Source of the DNA: a virus
Length of the DNA: 20,828 bases
IMG/VR virus record: IMGVR_UViG_3300022204_000019
Location: 1-20,828 of that record
Direction: 5' to 3' (one strand)
Shown one piece after another: positions 1-8,288 of the stretch. A program made the translations under genes and the position numbers. How positions within the stretch are numbered: position 1 is the first letter of the stretch; the number at the start of each line of letters is the position of its first letter. The notes below the pieces were generated by a model that made no database searches, was not told where the DNA came from, and worked only from the letters and a program-made list of their open reading frames with translations.

Positions 1-2874
1 CAGGTGCGCCCGGTTGACGTTCTTCTGCCGGCCTTGGCCCGCGGCTTCCACCTGCATCGAGACCGGCAGCGACTCCACGTCGCAGGTGAACGGCAGCCCG
101 ACGTGCGCCACCGTCGCGTAGTCGGACAGCGAGATGGACCCGCCGGTGACGGTCAGGGGCTCGATGGTCGGATGCTTGCTCGAGCTGTTCGACCAGACGG
201 CTGTCACCGTCTCCCCCTCCAGGTATCCGAGACCCGTGATCACCCGAGCCCCCCAAGCCCACGGGGACTGCGCTGTGTGCAGCATGCTCGAAGGGATGTC
301 GGTTTCCAGTCGTGCGGTCAGCTGCGTCGGCGAGACGAAGGCTGTCACGCGCATGCGGTAGTCGACGCCGCCGGACGTGACGAACAGCACGCCGCCCACG
401 TCGAGCGCAGAGAACGCGATGCTGCTCGCGGTGACGGTGACGGTGCTACCTTTGGTCGTCTTGCCGATCAGGTTGAGCGTGATGCCAGCCGCGGGGGCCG
501 CCCCGTCGTAGCTGTCGCTTGCGTCCACCCTCTTCGCATCGAGGATCGAGTCGTAGTCGATGCGCCCCAGGCGCTCGATGGTTCGCAGTGTCGAGCCGTT
601 GACCTGGCGCTCGACCGCGATGTAGACGCGGTCCTCGTCGTCCTCTGGCAGGACACAGACCGACGTGATCGGAGACACTCCTGCCAGCGTCGCGGTCGAG
701 TGCTGTGCCCACGCGCCCACCTGCTCCTCCGGCACGTAGGTGAACGACAGCAGCTTGCTGCTCGAGGAAGGGAACCAGCACACCGGCACGGGCGCCTTCT
801 GGTAGGCAAGGTCGAGTAGTTCGTAGGTGTCGAACAGGTGAGCGGCGCGCAGCGACACGTCACCGGTCGAATAGCTCTGCTGCTGCCACTGGAACCCGAG
901 CTCGCGAACGCGTCCACCGCGGGCGGCGCAGTAGATCAGGCTGCTGTTGATGATCGCCGGCTGCACCATCGATGCGCCGACGTAGCTCTGAGGCCGAATC
1001 GAGATCGTCGACGGAGTGATGGCGTCGCTGTTGATGCTCGTCGCACGCCACTCACCCGACGCAGTCAGGATCAGCAACTCGCCAAGCGTGACGACGTGCC
1101 GGATCGTGTGGGCCTGCGTCGATGCGAAGGTGAACCGGATGCGGTCGTCGTCGACCGCGGGGATGCGGTAGCTGAAGTCGTAGTCCCTCGAGCTGCGCGA
1201 CATCCACACTGTCTGCGGCTTGAGCAGCGTGCCGGCCAGCACGAGCCGCTGCTCGAACTGCGCGATCGCCCGCGGCTTGAACGTGGCCGCCACGTCGGAG
1301 TCCTGCAGAGGCGGCGTAGCCTTGAAGTCGGGACCGATGTTGTCATCGGTGAACGTCAGGTCTTCGGTCTCGCCGATGAAGCCGTAGAGCCCGTTCTCCT
1401 CGCGGTAGATGAAGTAGCGCACCGCGCCCGATACGGCGTCCCAGGTCAGCACGTTCTCCGCGCCACGCGCCTCGAGCACGTTGTCCGCGACCACCTCGCC
1501 GGATGCCGGACCCTCGATGTCGTCCTCGTCGACGGCCGAGACCTTGTAGGTCTGCTGGCGGCGTGCGCCGGGTGAGGCGCGGTAGAGGTTGGCCACAGAT
1601 GATACGCCGGGTGATGGGCCAGCAGCTGACGCCACGTCCGCCCAGCCACCGGGGCCGAACTCACGCTTCAGAGTGAAGTTCTGGGCCGTGTTGTAGAGCC
1701 CGGTCACGACGTAGTAGTTGTCGGCAATCAGGGGGCCGCTGGTAGCCGACTCGCAATAGAGACCGTCCCCGACAGCGAAGGGGCAGTCGGACGCCAACTT
1801 GAAGACCGCCTGGTTTGTGCCTGTCCCGGTCAGAACAGCGCCGCTGTAGACCGTGCGGGTCTGGAACTGCTCGCCGCGGTTCTCGGCGACGGCAAGGTTG
1901 GTCGGAGCCGTCAAGTCAGAGCCGAACGACGCCGGCTGGAACGTCCACCGCGTGGCGCCGAGCCTGCTCAACTCGTAGAGGACGTGGTCCTCGTGCGCGA
2001 CCTTCATCACGTCGGCCTTCTGACCCGTGTGTAGATCCGGCAGCTGCGCCGCGGTGTAAGGCGTCGGGATCGTCAGCACGCCGTCGCCGGTCTGCAGATA
2101 CCACTTGTTGGCGCCGTTGCCGTTGTTGGGGAATGTGTCCCCGACACCCTGCGTGTGCGCCTCTTTGCAGTAGTAGACGCCAGGGTTGACGCCGATCCAG
2201 TAGACCAGGTCTCCCGGCACATACGAGTCGGTGTTGCCTGCCTGCCACTCGGTTGTCGAGGCCGCGATATCGTCCTGCAGCAGCACCCGCAGGTAGCCGG
2301 TGTTCTGGCTGGTGATGGCGATAGCGTTGGCGACGAGACCGGTCGCAGCCAGCTCGAGATAGATCGATCTGCTGTCCTTGACGATGGCGTAGTAGGTCGT
2401 GGCCCGTGCGAGATTGCCGGGCAGATTGGCGCCGGTTCCAGTCAGCCTGATCGCCGTCCCAGTCGCGATGCCGTGCCGGTAGCCGAACGTCAGCCACGCG
2501 CTGCCGCCGGCGATGCCAACGACCACCGCATCGCTCGCCTGCTCGCCGACATCGTAGACGCGGGAGTAGAGCAGCGTGCCGCCCAACGCGTGCAGACGGA
2601 CGTAGCCAGTCGACTGCGCGATGCTGTAGCCGAACTCTGCACAGTAGGACTGCCCCGTCGAGTAGACGAATGGCAGCAGGTTGGGGTTGACCTCACCGAA
2701 CACGCGCTGCGTGTATTCGGTGCCCGGTCGGGTGATCAGCGGCCCCTGCGGCGTCGGCAACCAGTTGGCGATCCTCGCGGCGCCGTTCGCATAAGGCCGT
2801 GCGTCAACGCGTGCGCTCATCTCTGGGGAGATCTCCCCACCGTTGAACGCGACCTGGATCGTCCTCTGGAGCAT
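1..2874 (-). CDS. Tail nozzle (tail tubular B-like) protein, partial
   Basis: 958 codons are visible and the gene runs off the left edge without a stop. The N-terminus F-N-G-G-E-I-S-P-E-M-S-A-R-V-D, A-N-W-L-P-T-P-Q-G-P and R-P-G-T-E-Y is the classic opening of podovirus nozzle proteins. These extend the tail tube below the adaptor. Later marks are S-G-E-W-R-A-T-S (606-613), I-T-P-S-T-I-S-I-R-P-Q-S-Y-V-G-A (619-634) and A-A-R-G-G-R-V-R-E-L-G (650-660). Insertions include two beta modules (about 114-193 and 345-420), a CBM5/12-like stretch (210-260) and an Fn3-like domain (about 440-525). GGAGG 10 nt upstream selects the ATG at 2874, 3 nt after the fusion gene's stop. It already exceeds T7 gp12 (794 residues), consistent with the extra domains. 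Confidence 0.9.
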   Translation of the reverse strand, partial: MLQRTIQVAFNGGEISPEMSARVDARPYANGAARIANWLPTPQGPLITRPGTEYTQRVFGEVNPNLLPFVYSTGQSYCAEFGYSIAQSTGYVRLHALGGTLLYSRVYDVGEQASDAVVVGIAGGSAWLTFGYRHGIATGTAIRLTGTGANLPGNLARATTYYAIVKDSRSIYLELAATGLVANAIAITSQNTGYLRVLLQDDIAASTTEWQAGNTDSYVPGDLVYWIGVNPGVYYCKEAHTQGVGDTFPNNGNGANKWYLQTGDGVLTIPTPYTAAQLPDLHTGQKADVMKVAHEDHVLYELSRLGATRWTFQPASFGSDLTAPTNLAVAENRGEQFQTRTVYSGAVLTGTGTNQAVFKLASDCPFAVGDGLYCESATSGPLIADNYYVVTGLYNTAQNFTLKREFGPGGWADVASAAGPSPGVSSVANLYRASPGARRQQTYKVSAVDEDDIEGPASGEVVADNVLEARGAENVLTWDAVSGAVRYFIYREENGLYGFIGETEDLTFTDDNIGPDFKATPPLQDSDVAATFKPRAIAQFEQRLVLAGTLLKPQTVWMSRSSRDYDFSYRIPAVDDDRIRFTFASTQAHTIRHVVTLGELLILTASGEWRATSINSDAITPSTISIRPQSYVGASMVQPAIINSSLIYCAARGGRVRELGFQWQQQSYSTGDVSLRAAHLFDTYELLDLAYQKAPVPVCWFPSSSSKLLSFTYVPEEQVGAWAQHSTATLAGVSPITSVCVLPEDDEDRVYIAVERQVNGSTLRTIERLGRIDYDSILDAKRVDASDSYDGAAPAAGITLNLIGKTTKGSTVTVTASSIAFSALDVGGVLFVTSGGVDYRMRVTAFVSPTQLTARLETDIPSSMLHTAQSPWAWGARVITGLGYLEGETVTAVWSNSSSKHPTIEPLTVTGGSISLSDYATVAHVGLPFTCDVESLPVSMQVEAAGQGRQKNVNRAHL

Positions 2875-2877
2875 GGC

Positions 2878-5800
2878 TTAGCGCCTCCACGGGTAGTCGT
2901 CGCGTCGCTCCTGCTTGCGCTTCGTCTTGGCGTCGTGCTTGCTGGCAACGCCCAAGGCTGCGCGCATCCGGTTCTCGGCGATCTGCGCCTGCCGGCTACC
3001 CTCTTCGCCCTTGATCAGCGGGCCGGCGAGCATCGAAGCCAGATACCACGACAGCGCCTTGACGAACGATGCCGAGAACTTCGTCGTGTCCACCACCCGC
3101 GTCGTGTAGCGCATCGAGGCGTTGGCCTCGTTGCTGAGCAGCACGCGGTCGCCCTGGCTGTCGAGCTCGATCGCATACGGCACCGGCTGCCGCGTGGTGC
3201 CCTCCCAGTAGTCGTCCGGCGCGTTTGGCGGCAGGATCGAGATCGTGTCGAGCCAGTCATCCGGCAGGAGGTAGGCATAGTCCCACTGCGTGACCGTGTC
3301 TTCCTTGGTCGTGGTCTCGAGCGTGATGCGTCGCGTGGCCCACTCCCATCGGTGCATCTCGAGCAGACCGTCGCGGGCAAGGTCGTAGTATTGCCGGCAC
3401 AGTTCTGCCTGACGCGTGTCGTCGTCCAGCGTGACCAGACGGGCGGTGTCCCCGAGGTGCGCCAGAGCGAGGTTGCAGATGTCCACTTCGTCACGACCGA
3501 CGCGCACGATCCGCTCCCATGCATCGAAGATGCGGTTGCCGAGGATGTTCATGGCGCGGCCCGTGTAGTGGACCGTGTCCTCGTCGAAGCCGTAGAGCTC
3601 TGCCTTCTGCTCCAGACCGTCGCCGGCCTCGACCCAGCGAGCGTATGGATCGGCTTCGTGCTCCGCCTTGATCGCCTCGCGCACGGTCGTCGCGTAGTTG
3701 CCGAATGACTCGAGCGGGATCGGCTGCACCCACGGGATCTTTGAGGCGTCCCCAGGCCACAGACCACGATCCTTGATCGCCTGCCGCACGGCAGCCTTGA
3801 ACTGCTTCAGGTTGCGCCCGTAGCTGTTGGCCAGCTCCTCGTAGGTCGCGTCCTCTTCGCCCTGGATCCAGGTCACCAGTTCCACCTTGCCGGTGTTGCC
3901 CTCGCGCTTCAGCGTCAGCACCAGAGCGTCGAGGAAGTCGAGGAACACGGCGAAGCACCCAGCCGGGTCCGACTCGGACCAGCTGATCTGCTGCTTCAGG
4001 TCGAGCCAGCCGAAACCGTTCACATCGGCGATGCCGGTGGCGCTGCCGTCGATCACGCCGCCTGGGATCACTTCCTTGTGGCCAAGAGACGTGCCGCCGA
4101 ACGCGAGGTTCAGGACGTAGACCGGCGTGCCGAGGTAGTCGTGCATGCGCACGCTGGTCGACAGCACGCTGGACGCTCCACCTCTGCCGGCGATCGATGG
4201 GCCGAAGAACGGCTGGTAGCGACCGGGCAGGTTGACCTGATTCGCGTAGTTGAAGCCGGGTGGGTAGGGGTTGCCGTATCCGCTGCTGGTCGTGGCCACG
4301 GCGTAGACCGTCGACGACGAGCCGGGGAAGAACATCGCCGCATCGAGCGTGGCACCTCCGGCAGGCGCCGAGATGTCGATCGCCGACCCGCCACGCGAAG
4401 CCGCCAGCTGGTAGCGGAACCCGTCGCCGAGAGGTCGCACGTAGTAGGTCGTGCCCGCCGTCAGACCCGATGGCAGCGTGTCGCGCAGCAGGATCGGGTA
4501 GTCCTTCTCGAGGTTGGTTGCAGACGACGTCACGATGAAGTCGACCACGTCGGTCATGGTGTGCGTGCCGGATCCAGTGTCGGCCGCAACGATCGCGGCG
4601 CCGCCGCGTGTGTAGCTCAGCTGCACGGTGGTGGGCGTGCGGTTGACGACCCAGTAGGTCTTGCCAGTCACGAACGGCGACGGCAGGGTTCCGGTGGTCG
4701 TCAGCTGGACCGGGTCGTTGGATGCGAGCGGGGTCGCACCGCTGGACATGGTGAGCGTTGCGCTGCTGCCGGCGGCCGTGAAGTCGTCGTTGACGGCGGG
4801 GCCGTAGCTGGCAGAGAGCACGTCCACCTGCGGCGAGTCGACGTTGGTGCCGTCGTAGGTCTCGCTGAAGTAGATGGCGCCGCCGGCGTTCTGCGTCACG
4901 TAGTAGTCCTTCCCGATTTCCAGTCGGTGCGGAAGGATCGCATACGGGTCGCGACTGAACAGCTGGAACGAACTGCCGATCGGCGCGTTCAAGTTCAGGG
5001 CAATGCCAACTTCGCCCAGGCTGTTCGGCGTGTTGGGGCCGATGTTCACGACGTTGGCCACATGGCCAGACGGGTGCGCACGACCCTCAAGCGGCGACCA
5101 CGGCAGGCACTCTGCAAACTTCTCGAACGGCACCGGCGTGCCGTCGTCGAGTGGAGGTGGCTCGATGACGAACACGTCGCCGTCTTGCGGAACGGTTGGC
5201 CACTCTCCTTCGTGATGCACAAGCATCTTGTCCTGCGCGTTGGTGCTGTCGCTCAGGTATTCGCAGTGCGCCAGGTCGACGGTCTTGCCCACGTTCGCGC
5301 TGTTGCTCGCGCTGATGCACCGCGCACGCAGGCCGCTCAGGCTGCCTTCGATGCGCTCGCGGCGCCTGATGTAGGACGTGTAGAACACGTCTGTGCTGGT
5401 GGTCGACGACACCTCCTCGCCGCCAGGAGACGTGCTCACGTAGAACGAGAACGGATCCTCGATGCGCTCGAAGTCGATGCTTGTGCCACCGGTGAGAGTC
5501 AGCAGCGGCCCTTCGTGCGTCTCGGACAGCTGCAGCTGCGTCATGGACCCACTCGCCGTTCGCCGTGCGAAGTAGACCACGCCCGCCCGGATCTCAGCAG
5601 GAAGATCGCCTCCGGTGACCAGGATGCGCTCGTTGTCGCCGAGGCCGTGCTCGATGGCCACGGTGAGCACGCTCGATAACACACTGGCCGACAGAGTCTG
5701 GGATACTCCGCGCTCGACCTCGGCTCGCCGAGTGACGTAGTAGACCGTGCCTCGAGCATCGAAGACTTCGGGGAGGTAGCTGGTGACCGCGAACAGGTCG

Positions 5801-7380
5801 AATGCCGGGTCAACGACAACGGCAGATCCACCCTTGGTCTCCGATACCGTCAGCACACCACCGCCCAACGTCAGCACGTAGTATGGCTGGTTCGCCACGA
5901 GTGGCGATGGCAGCGGCTGACTCGGCAGCAGAGGCTTGAACGTCACCCGATCTCCGGGTAGCCACTCGGCTGCGCCGACAAAGATCAGGTTCGACGATGC
6001 GGTTGGCACAGTAGCGACAACCAGCGGCTGAAACGCTGCCACGGTTGGGACCGACGCTGTGGCATCGGTGAAGCTGACGATCTGCCCGACCTCGAACAGC
6101 ATGCCGGGGCATGTGATCTTGACGGGGCGCGACGAGCTCGAGGTGCCCGTCATGCGGATGCGGCAGTTGCCGGCAGTCCCCTCGCCGACATCGGCCAGCC
6201 CACCGAACCAGGTGCGGAACAACATCGGTCCAGTCGTGCTCGCAGTGAAGCCAGGAACGACAGCACCGTCGCCGGCCACGACCGGGTAGTCGAACTGCTC
6301 TCCGACGGATGGCGCCGGATTCAGGAACGGCGGGTGGACACTCAGCGACAGCTTGCCGCCACCCGTGCTACCAGGAACGCCGTACGCCGCACGGTGCGTG
6401 GTGCCCGTTCGACGGCGCGTGATGGTGCCGAGCTCGCATCGCTCGAGCAGGAACGGTTCCGACGACGACGCGAACGACACAGCCGCTCGAGCAACCTGCG
6501 CGGTCTGAGGCCACGCCTGCAGCTGCAGCGTCGAGCCGGACACGTTGACCACCAGCCACACCTGAGCGTTGTCCTCGACCTCGGCCGGCAAGTCGGGGAT
6601 GGGCTTCACGATGTCGAACGAGATCGACCCGCTGCTGACCAAGTCGATGACGGCGCCGCTGCTCTCCTCGCGCACACGCAGCTCGGTCGTGCTCACGAAC
6701 TCGGCCCAGTAGTTGGTCTCGCTCTCGATGCCCAGGGCGCCAGGGATCGTCGGGCCGTCGATCGTGAACACGTCGTTGGTCACCAGCCCGTGCGGCGTCG
6801 CTGTCGTGATCGTTTCCGTCGCGTAGTCGATGCTTGAGACGGCGATGCGGTCGTTGACGCGCAGCTTGCGTGCGACCACCAGGTCGACGCCGTCGACGAA
6901 CGAGGTCGCCGAATCCATCGTGACGGTCTGCCCCGCGACGCTTGCCACGCGCTCCCGCAGCTGGCCGCCGTTGGCTTGGTGGTTGGTCACGAACCGCCAT
7001 GGCAGAGGGCGGGACTGCGCCGTGATCTCTGCTCGACCTGGGTAGCAGGTGGCGAACGTGTCGAACGTGTTGAAGCTGGGCGTCGGGTTGTAGAGCGTCA
7101 GGAAGCGAGTGCCGCTGATCGCCCGGCCTCGAATGTCGACCTCTTGGAACGATCCGGCCACATACGAACCGCGCTCGTCGATCGTCGGGCCACCGGCGAA
7201 CTTGCTGCTCAGCCGGAACTTCTCCTCCTTCGACCCCTGCGAGTAGCCAGGAGTGAAGCCACGATTCGTTGCCGCAGACCCGATCGCAAGCCACGGGTGA
7301 ACGTCCTGCCACGACTTGAGATCACCGATCGGGCTCGCGTTCGACTGGCCGATCTGGATGACGATGCTGCGCTGTGCCAT
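2878..7380 (-). CDS. SGNH/sialate-O-acetylesterase-like enzyme fused to a gp11-like tail adaptor
   Basis: The 1500-residue product joins two functions. The N-terminus has IQIGQSN with the nucleophile Ser13 (block I of SASA-type SGNH hydrolases). The remaining blocks come a thousand residues later: AFGGTS (1093-1098), WIQGEED (1171-1177) and D1268-T-V-H1271. This family removes O-acetyl groups from glycans. About 900 residues lie between the first two blocks and include roughly six related beta modules (near residues 178, 470, 568, 791, 874 and 944). Residues about 1292-1500 match the T7 gp11/P22 gp4-type adaptor that forms a ring under the portal: D-I-C-N-L-A-L-A-H-L-G-D, then A-E-L-C-R-Q-Y-Y-D-L-A-R-D-G-L-L-E-M-H-R-W-E-W-A-T. 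No stop or frame break is seen at the join. The next gene starts 3 nt beyond the stop. Confidence 0.88.
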   Translation of the reverse strand: MAQRSIVIQIGQSNASPIGDLKSWQDVHPWLAIGSAATNRGFTPGYSQGSKEEKFRLSSKFAGGPTIDERGSYVAGSFQEVDIRGRAISGTRFLTLYNPTPSFNTFDTFATCYPGRAEITAQSRPLPWRFVTNHQANGGQLRERVASVAGQTVTMDSATSFVDGVDLVVARKLRVNDRIAVSSIDYATETITTATPHGLVTNDVFTIDGPTIPGALGIESETNYWAEFVSTTELRVREESSGAVIDLVSSGSISFDIVKPIPDLPAEVEDNAQVWLVVNVSGSTLQLQAWPQTAQVARAAVSFASSSEPFLLERCELGTITRRRTGTTHRAAYGVPGSTGGGKLSLSVHPPFLNPAPSVGEQFDYPVVAGDGAVVPGFTASTTGPMLFRTWFGGLADVGEGTAGNCRIRMTGTSSSSRPVKITCPGMLFEVGQIVSFTDATASVPTVAAFQPLVVATVPTASSNLIFVGAAEWLPGDRVTFKPLLPSQPLPSPLVANQPYYVLTLGGGVLTVSETKGGSAVVVDPAFDLFAVTSYLPEVFDARGTVYYVTRRAEVERGVSQTLSASVLSSVLTVAIEHGLGDNERILVTGGDLPAEIRAGVVYFARRTASGSMTQLQLSETHEGPLLTLTGGTSIDFERIEDPFSFYVSTSPGGEEVSSTTSTDVFYTSYIRRRERIEGSLSGLRARCISASNSANVGKTVDLAHCEYLSDSTNAQDKMLVHHEGEWPTVPQDGDVFVIEPPPLDDGTPVPFEKFAECLPWSPLEGRAHPSGHVANVVNIGPNTPNSLGEVGIALNLNAPIGSSFQLFSRDPYAILPHRLEIGKDYYVTQNAGGAIYFSETYDGTNVDSPQVDVLSASYGPAVNDDFTAAGSSATLTMSSGATPLASNDPVQLTTTGTLPSPFVTGKTYWVVNRTPTTVQLSYTRGGAAIVAADTGSGTHTMTDVVDFIVTSSATNLEKDYPILLRDTLPSGLTAGTTYYVRPLGDGFRYQLAASRGGSAIDISAPAGGATLDAAMFFPGSSSTVYAVATTSSGYGNPYPPGFNYANQVNLPGRYQPFFGPSIAGRGGASSVLSTSVRMHDYLGTPVYVLNLAFGGTSLGHKEVIPGGVIDGSATGIADVNGFGWLDLKQQISWSESDPAGCFAVFLDFLDALVLTLKREGNTGKVELVTWIQGEEDATYEELANSYGRNLKQFKAAVRQAIKDRGLWPGDASKIPWVQPIPLESFGNYATTVREAIKAEHEADPYARWVEAGDGLEQKAELYGFDEDTVHYTGRAMNILGNRIFDAWERIVRVGRDEVDICNLALAHLGDTARLVTLDDDTRQAELCRQYYDLARDGLLEMHRWEWATRRITLETTTKEDTVTQWDYAYLLPDDWLDTISILPPNAPDDYWEGTTRQPVPYAIELDSQGDRVLLSNEANASMRYTTRVVDTTKFSASFVKALSWYLASMLAGPLIKGEEGSRQAQIAENRMRAALGVASKHDAKTKRKQERRDDYPWRR
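3505..3518 (-). promoter_or_regulatory. Candidate internal translation start for a free adaptor
   Basis: The minus strand carries GGGAG, six bases, then GTG (first base 3507), in frame with the fusion gene. It lies exactly where the esterase ends and the adaptor begins, 20 codons after the catalytic His1271. A product from here would be 209 residues, close to T7 gp11 (196). This would allow both a fused and a free adaptor to be made. GGAG followed by GTG can occur by chance in GC-rich DNA. Confidence 0.4.
4345..6850 (-). repeat. Diverged tandem beta modules in the esterase insert
   Basis: About six copies of a 60-80-residue protein module lie in the insert between SGNH blocks I and II. The copies are near 6600-6850, 5775-5975, 5455-5680, 4815-5010, 4555-4760 and 4345-4550. 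The clearest copy reads D-P-V-Q-L-T-T-T-G-T-L-P-S-P-F-V-T-G-K-T, then Y-W-V-V-N-R, V-Q-L-S and G-G-A-A-I. The shared marks are an L-P turn, a G-x-x-Y-[YW]-V strand, an L-S strand and G-G-x-A-[IV]. DNA identity between copies is low, so the expansion is old. Boundaries are approximate. Confidence 0.6.
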
Positions 7381-7396
7381 GTTGAGTCTCGGAACG

Positions 7397-7435
7397 AAAA
7401 ACGCGCCGCCCCACGCAGGGCGAGGGACGACGCGT
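7397..7435 (-). terminator. Rho-independent terminator between capsid and tail genes
   Basis: On the minus strand ACGCGTCGTCCC pairs with GGGGCGGCGCGT, a 12-bp stem with two G-U pairs, across an 11-base loop. It is followed directly by TTTT. It fills the 83-bp gap between the 86-residue protein and the esterase-adaptor gene. No new promoter motif is seen between it and the next ATG (16 nt), so the tail genes must depend on read-through. T7 places its late terminator in the same position, after the capsid gene and before the adaptor gene. Confidence 0.8.
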
Positions 7436-7463
7436 AGGACACAAAGTCACCCTCGCGGGTGGA

Positions 7464-7724
7464 TCACTCGGATGCTTGCTGCTTCGGTTCGTGCGTGCCC
7501 GTCTTCTGGTGGGTTTCCAGAGGCACGCCCTTGACGAGTTTGTCGAGCAAGTCCTGCGGGGCCGGCACCGTTCCAGGGGCAACCTCCTCGAGAACGTCGC
7601 CGAGCGGTCCGTCGTGGACGAACACACTGCCGGGTTCCCGAAGAACGTCGCCGATGTAGCAGATCGCCTTCGCCCGCACGTTGCGTGGCTTGCGAGGAGT
7701 GCTTTGTGCAGGTTGCTTCGCCAT
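7464..7724 (-). CDS. Small hypothetical protein at the end of the capsid block
   Basis: The protein has 86 residues. The N-terminus is basic and Pro-rich (PRKPRNVRAKA), followed by a small beta segment I-C-Y-I-G-D-V-L-R-E-P-G-S-V-F-V-H-D-G. This resembles the short phage proteins with a 'Y-x-x-x-x-R-x-P-G-D-x-F' core found between capsid and tail-adaptor genes. The Gly/Pro/Ala linker and acidic/Gln-rich end are probably disordered. AGAGG just upstream gives a good ribosome-binding site, and nine bases separate it from the cement gene. It is the last gene before a strong terminator. The function is unknown; a head-completion role is only suggested by position. Confidence 0.7.
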   Translation of the reverse strand: MAKQPAQSTPRKPRNVRAKAICYIGDVLREPGSVFVHDGPLGDVLEEVAPGTVPAPQDLLDKLVKGVPLETHQKTGTHEPKQQASE

Positions 7725-7733
7725 GTCTTACCT

Positions 7734-8276
7734 CTACGGGTTCCACGCCGACAGGCCGCCCGTCGACGCTGGGTAGTGGATCACCTCGGAGCGAGATGCC
7801 ACCGTCAGTCTGGCGCTGATCTTACCGGCCGTGAACACCGAACCCTCGACGAGGTAGACGAGGTTGAGGTATGGGAAGCCGGCAGCCGTCACGACCGCGA
7901 GCCGCGGCGCGAACGGCGAGACAGCGATCGAGAACCGCGTGCCCTGCGTCGTGCCGGTGCCGCCGGTCTCCGCGGTCAGCTTCGAAGCCGCATGCGGACC
8001 CGACGCGCCGAGGTAGACCTGGTTGGCCACGGGTGCCGCCAACTCTCCAGGGAGAGAAGGCGACATCACCACGAACACGGTCAGGTTTCCGCCGCCGGCG
8101 AACGTCTCCGTGACGTTCACATCGACGATCAGCTTGTTGCCCATGCCGAGCTCGCGCAGCTCGGATGCGGCAGGTGAGAGCGGGATGCTCTTCGTTGAGG
8201 TGTAGCTTCCGACCGGAGTCAACGAACCGATGTCGTCGTCCGCGGCGAGGAAGCCCAGTGCGTCGGCCATGACCAT
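7734..8276 (-). CDS. Second cement-like capsid protein (paralogue)
   Basis: The 180-residue protein looks like a plain version of a BPP-1-type cement or decoration protein. A strand-rich N-terminus (A-L-G-F-L-A-A-D-D-D-I-G) leads to the central L-G-M-G-N-K-L-I-V-D-V-N-V-T-E-T-F. A Gly/Thr-rich loop region and the pair L-A-V-V-T-A-A-G-F-P-Y-L-N-L-V-Y-L-V-E and A-G-K-I-S-A-R-L-T follow. It ends in SAWNP, like PAWNP in the preceding gene, and both have V-I-H-Y/V-H-H a few residues earlier. This supports duplication. AAGGAG 8 nt upstream selects the ATG at 8276. One of the two may have become a surface decoration while the other holds the lattice; this division is inference. Confidence 0.75.
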   Translation of the reverse strand: MVMADALGFLAADDDIGSLTPVGSYTSTKSIPLSPAASELRELGMGNKLIVDVNVTETFAGGGNLTVFVVMSPSLPGELAAPVANQVYLGASGPHAASKLTAETGGTGTTQGTRFSIAVSPFAPRLAVVTAAGFPYLNLVYLVEGSVFTAGKISARLTVASRSEVIHYPASTGGLSAWNP

Positions 8277-8288
8277 GTTCGTGTCTCC

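Noticed and set aside
2155-5679. Long plus-strand open frames opposite the esterase-adaptor gene (517 and 533 codons)
   Set aside because: Their products are rich in Arg, Val, Asp and His without any domain, and they mirror the codon bias of GC-rich genes on the other strand. The minus-strand frame has clear family motifs.
2878-7380. Assembly artefact joining two genes
   Set aside because: The frame is continuous through the join, codon use does not change, and the SGNH block V lies in its proper place just before the adaptor. An artefact cannot be fully excluded without reads, but nothing in the sequence points to one.
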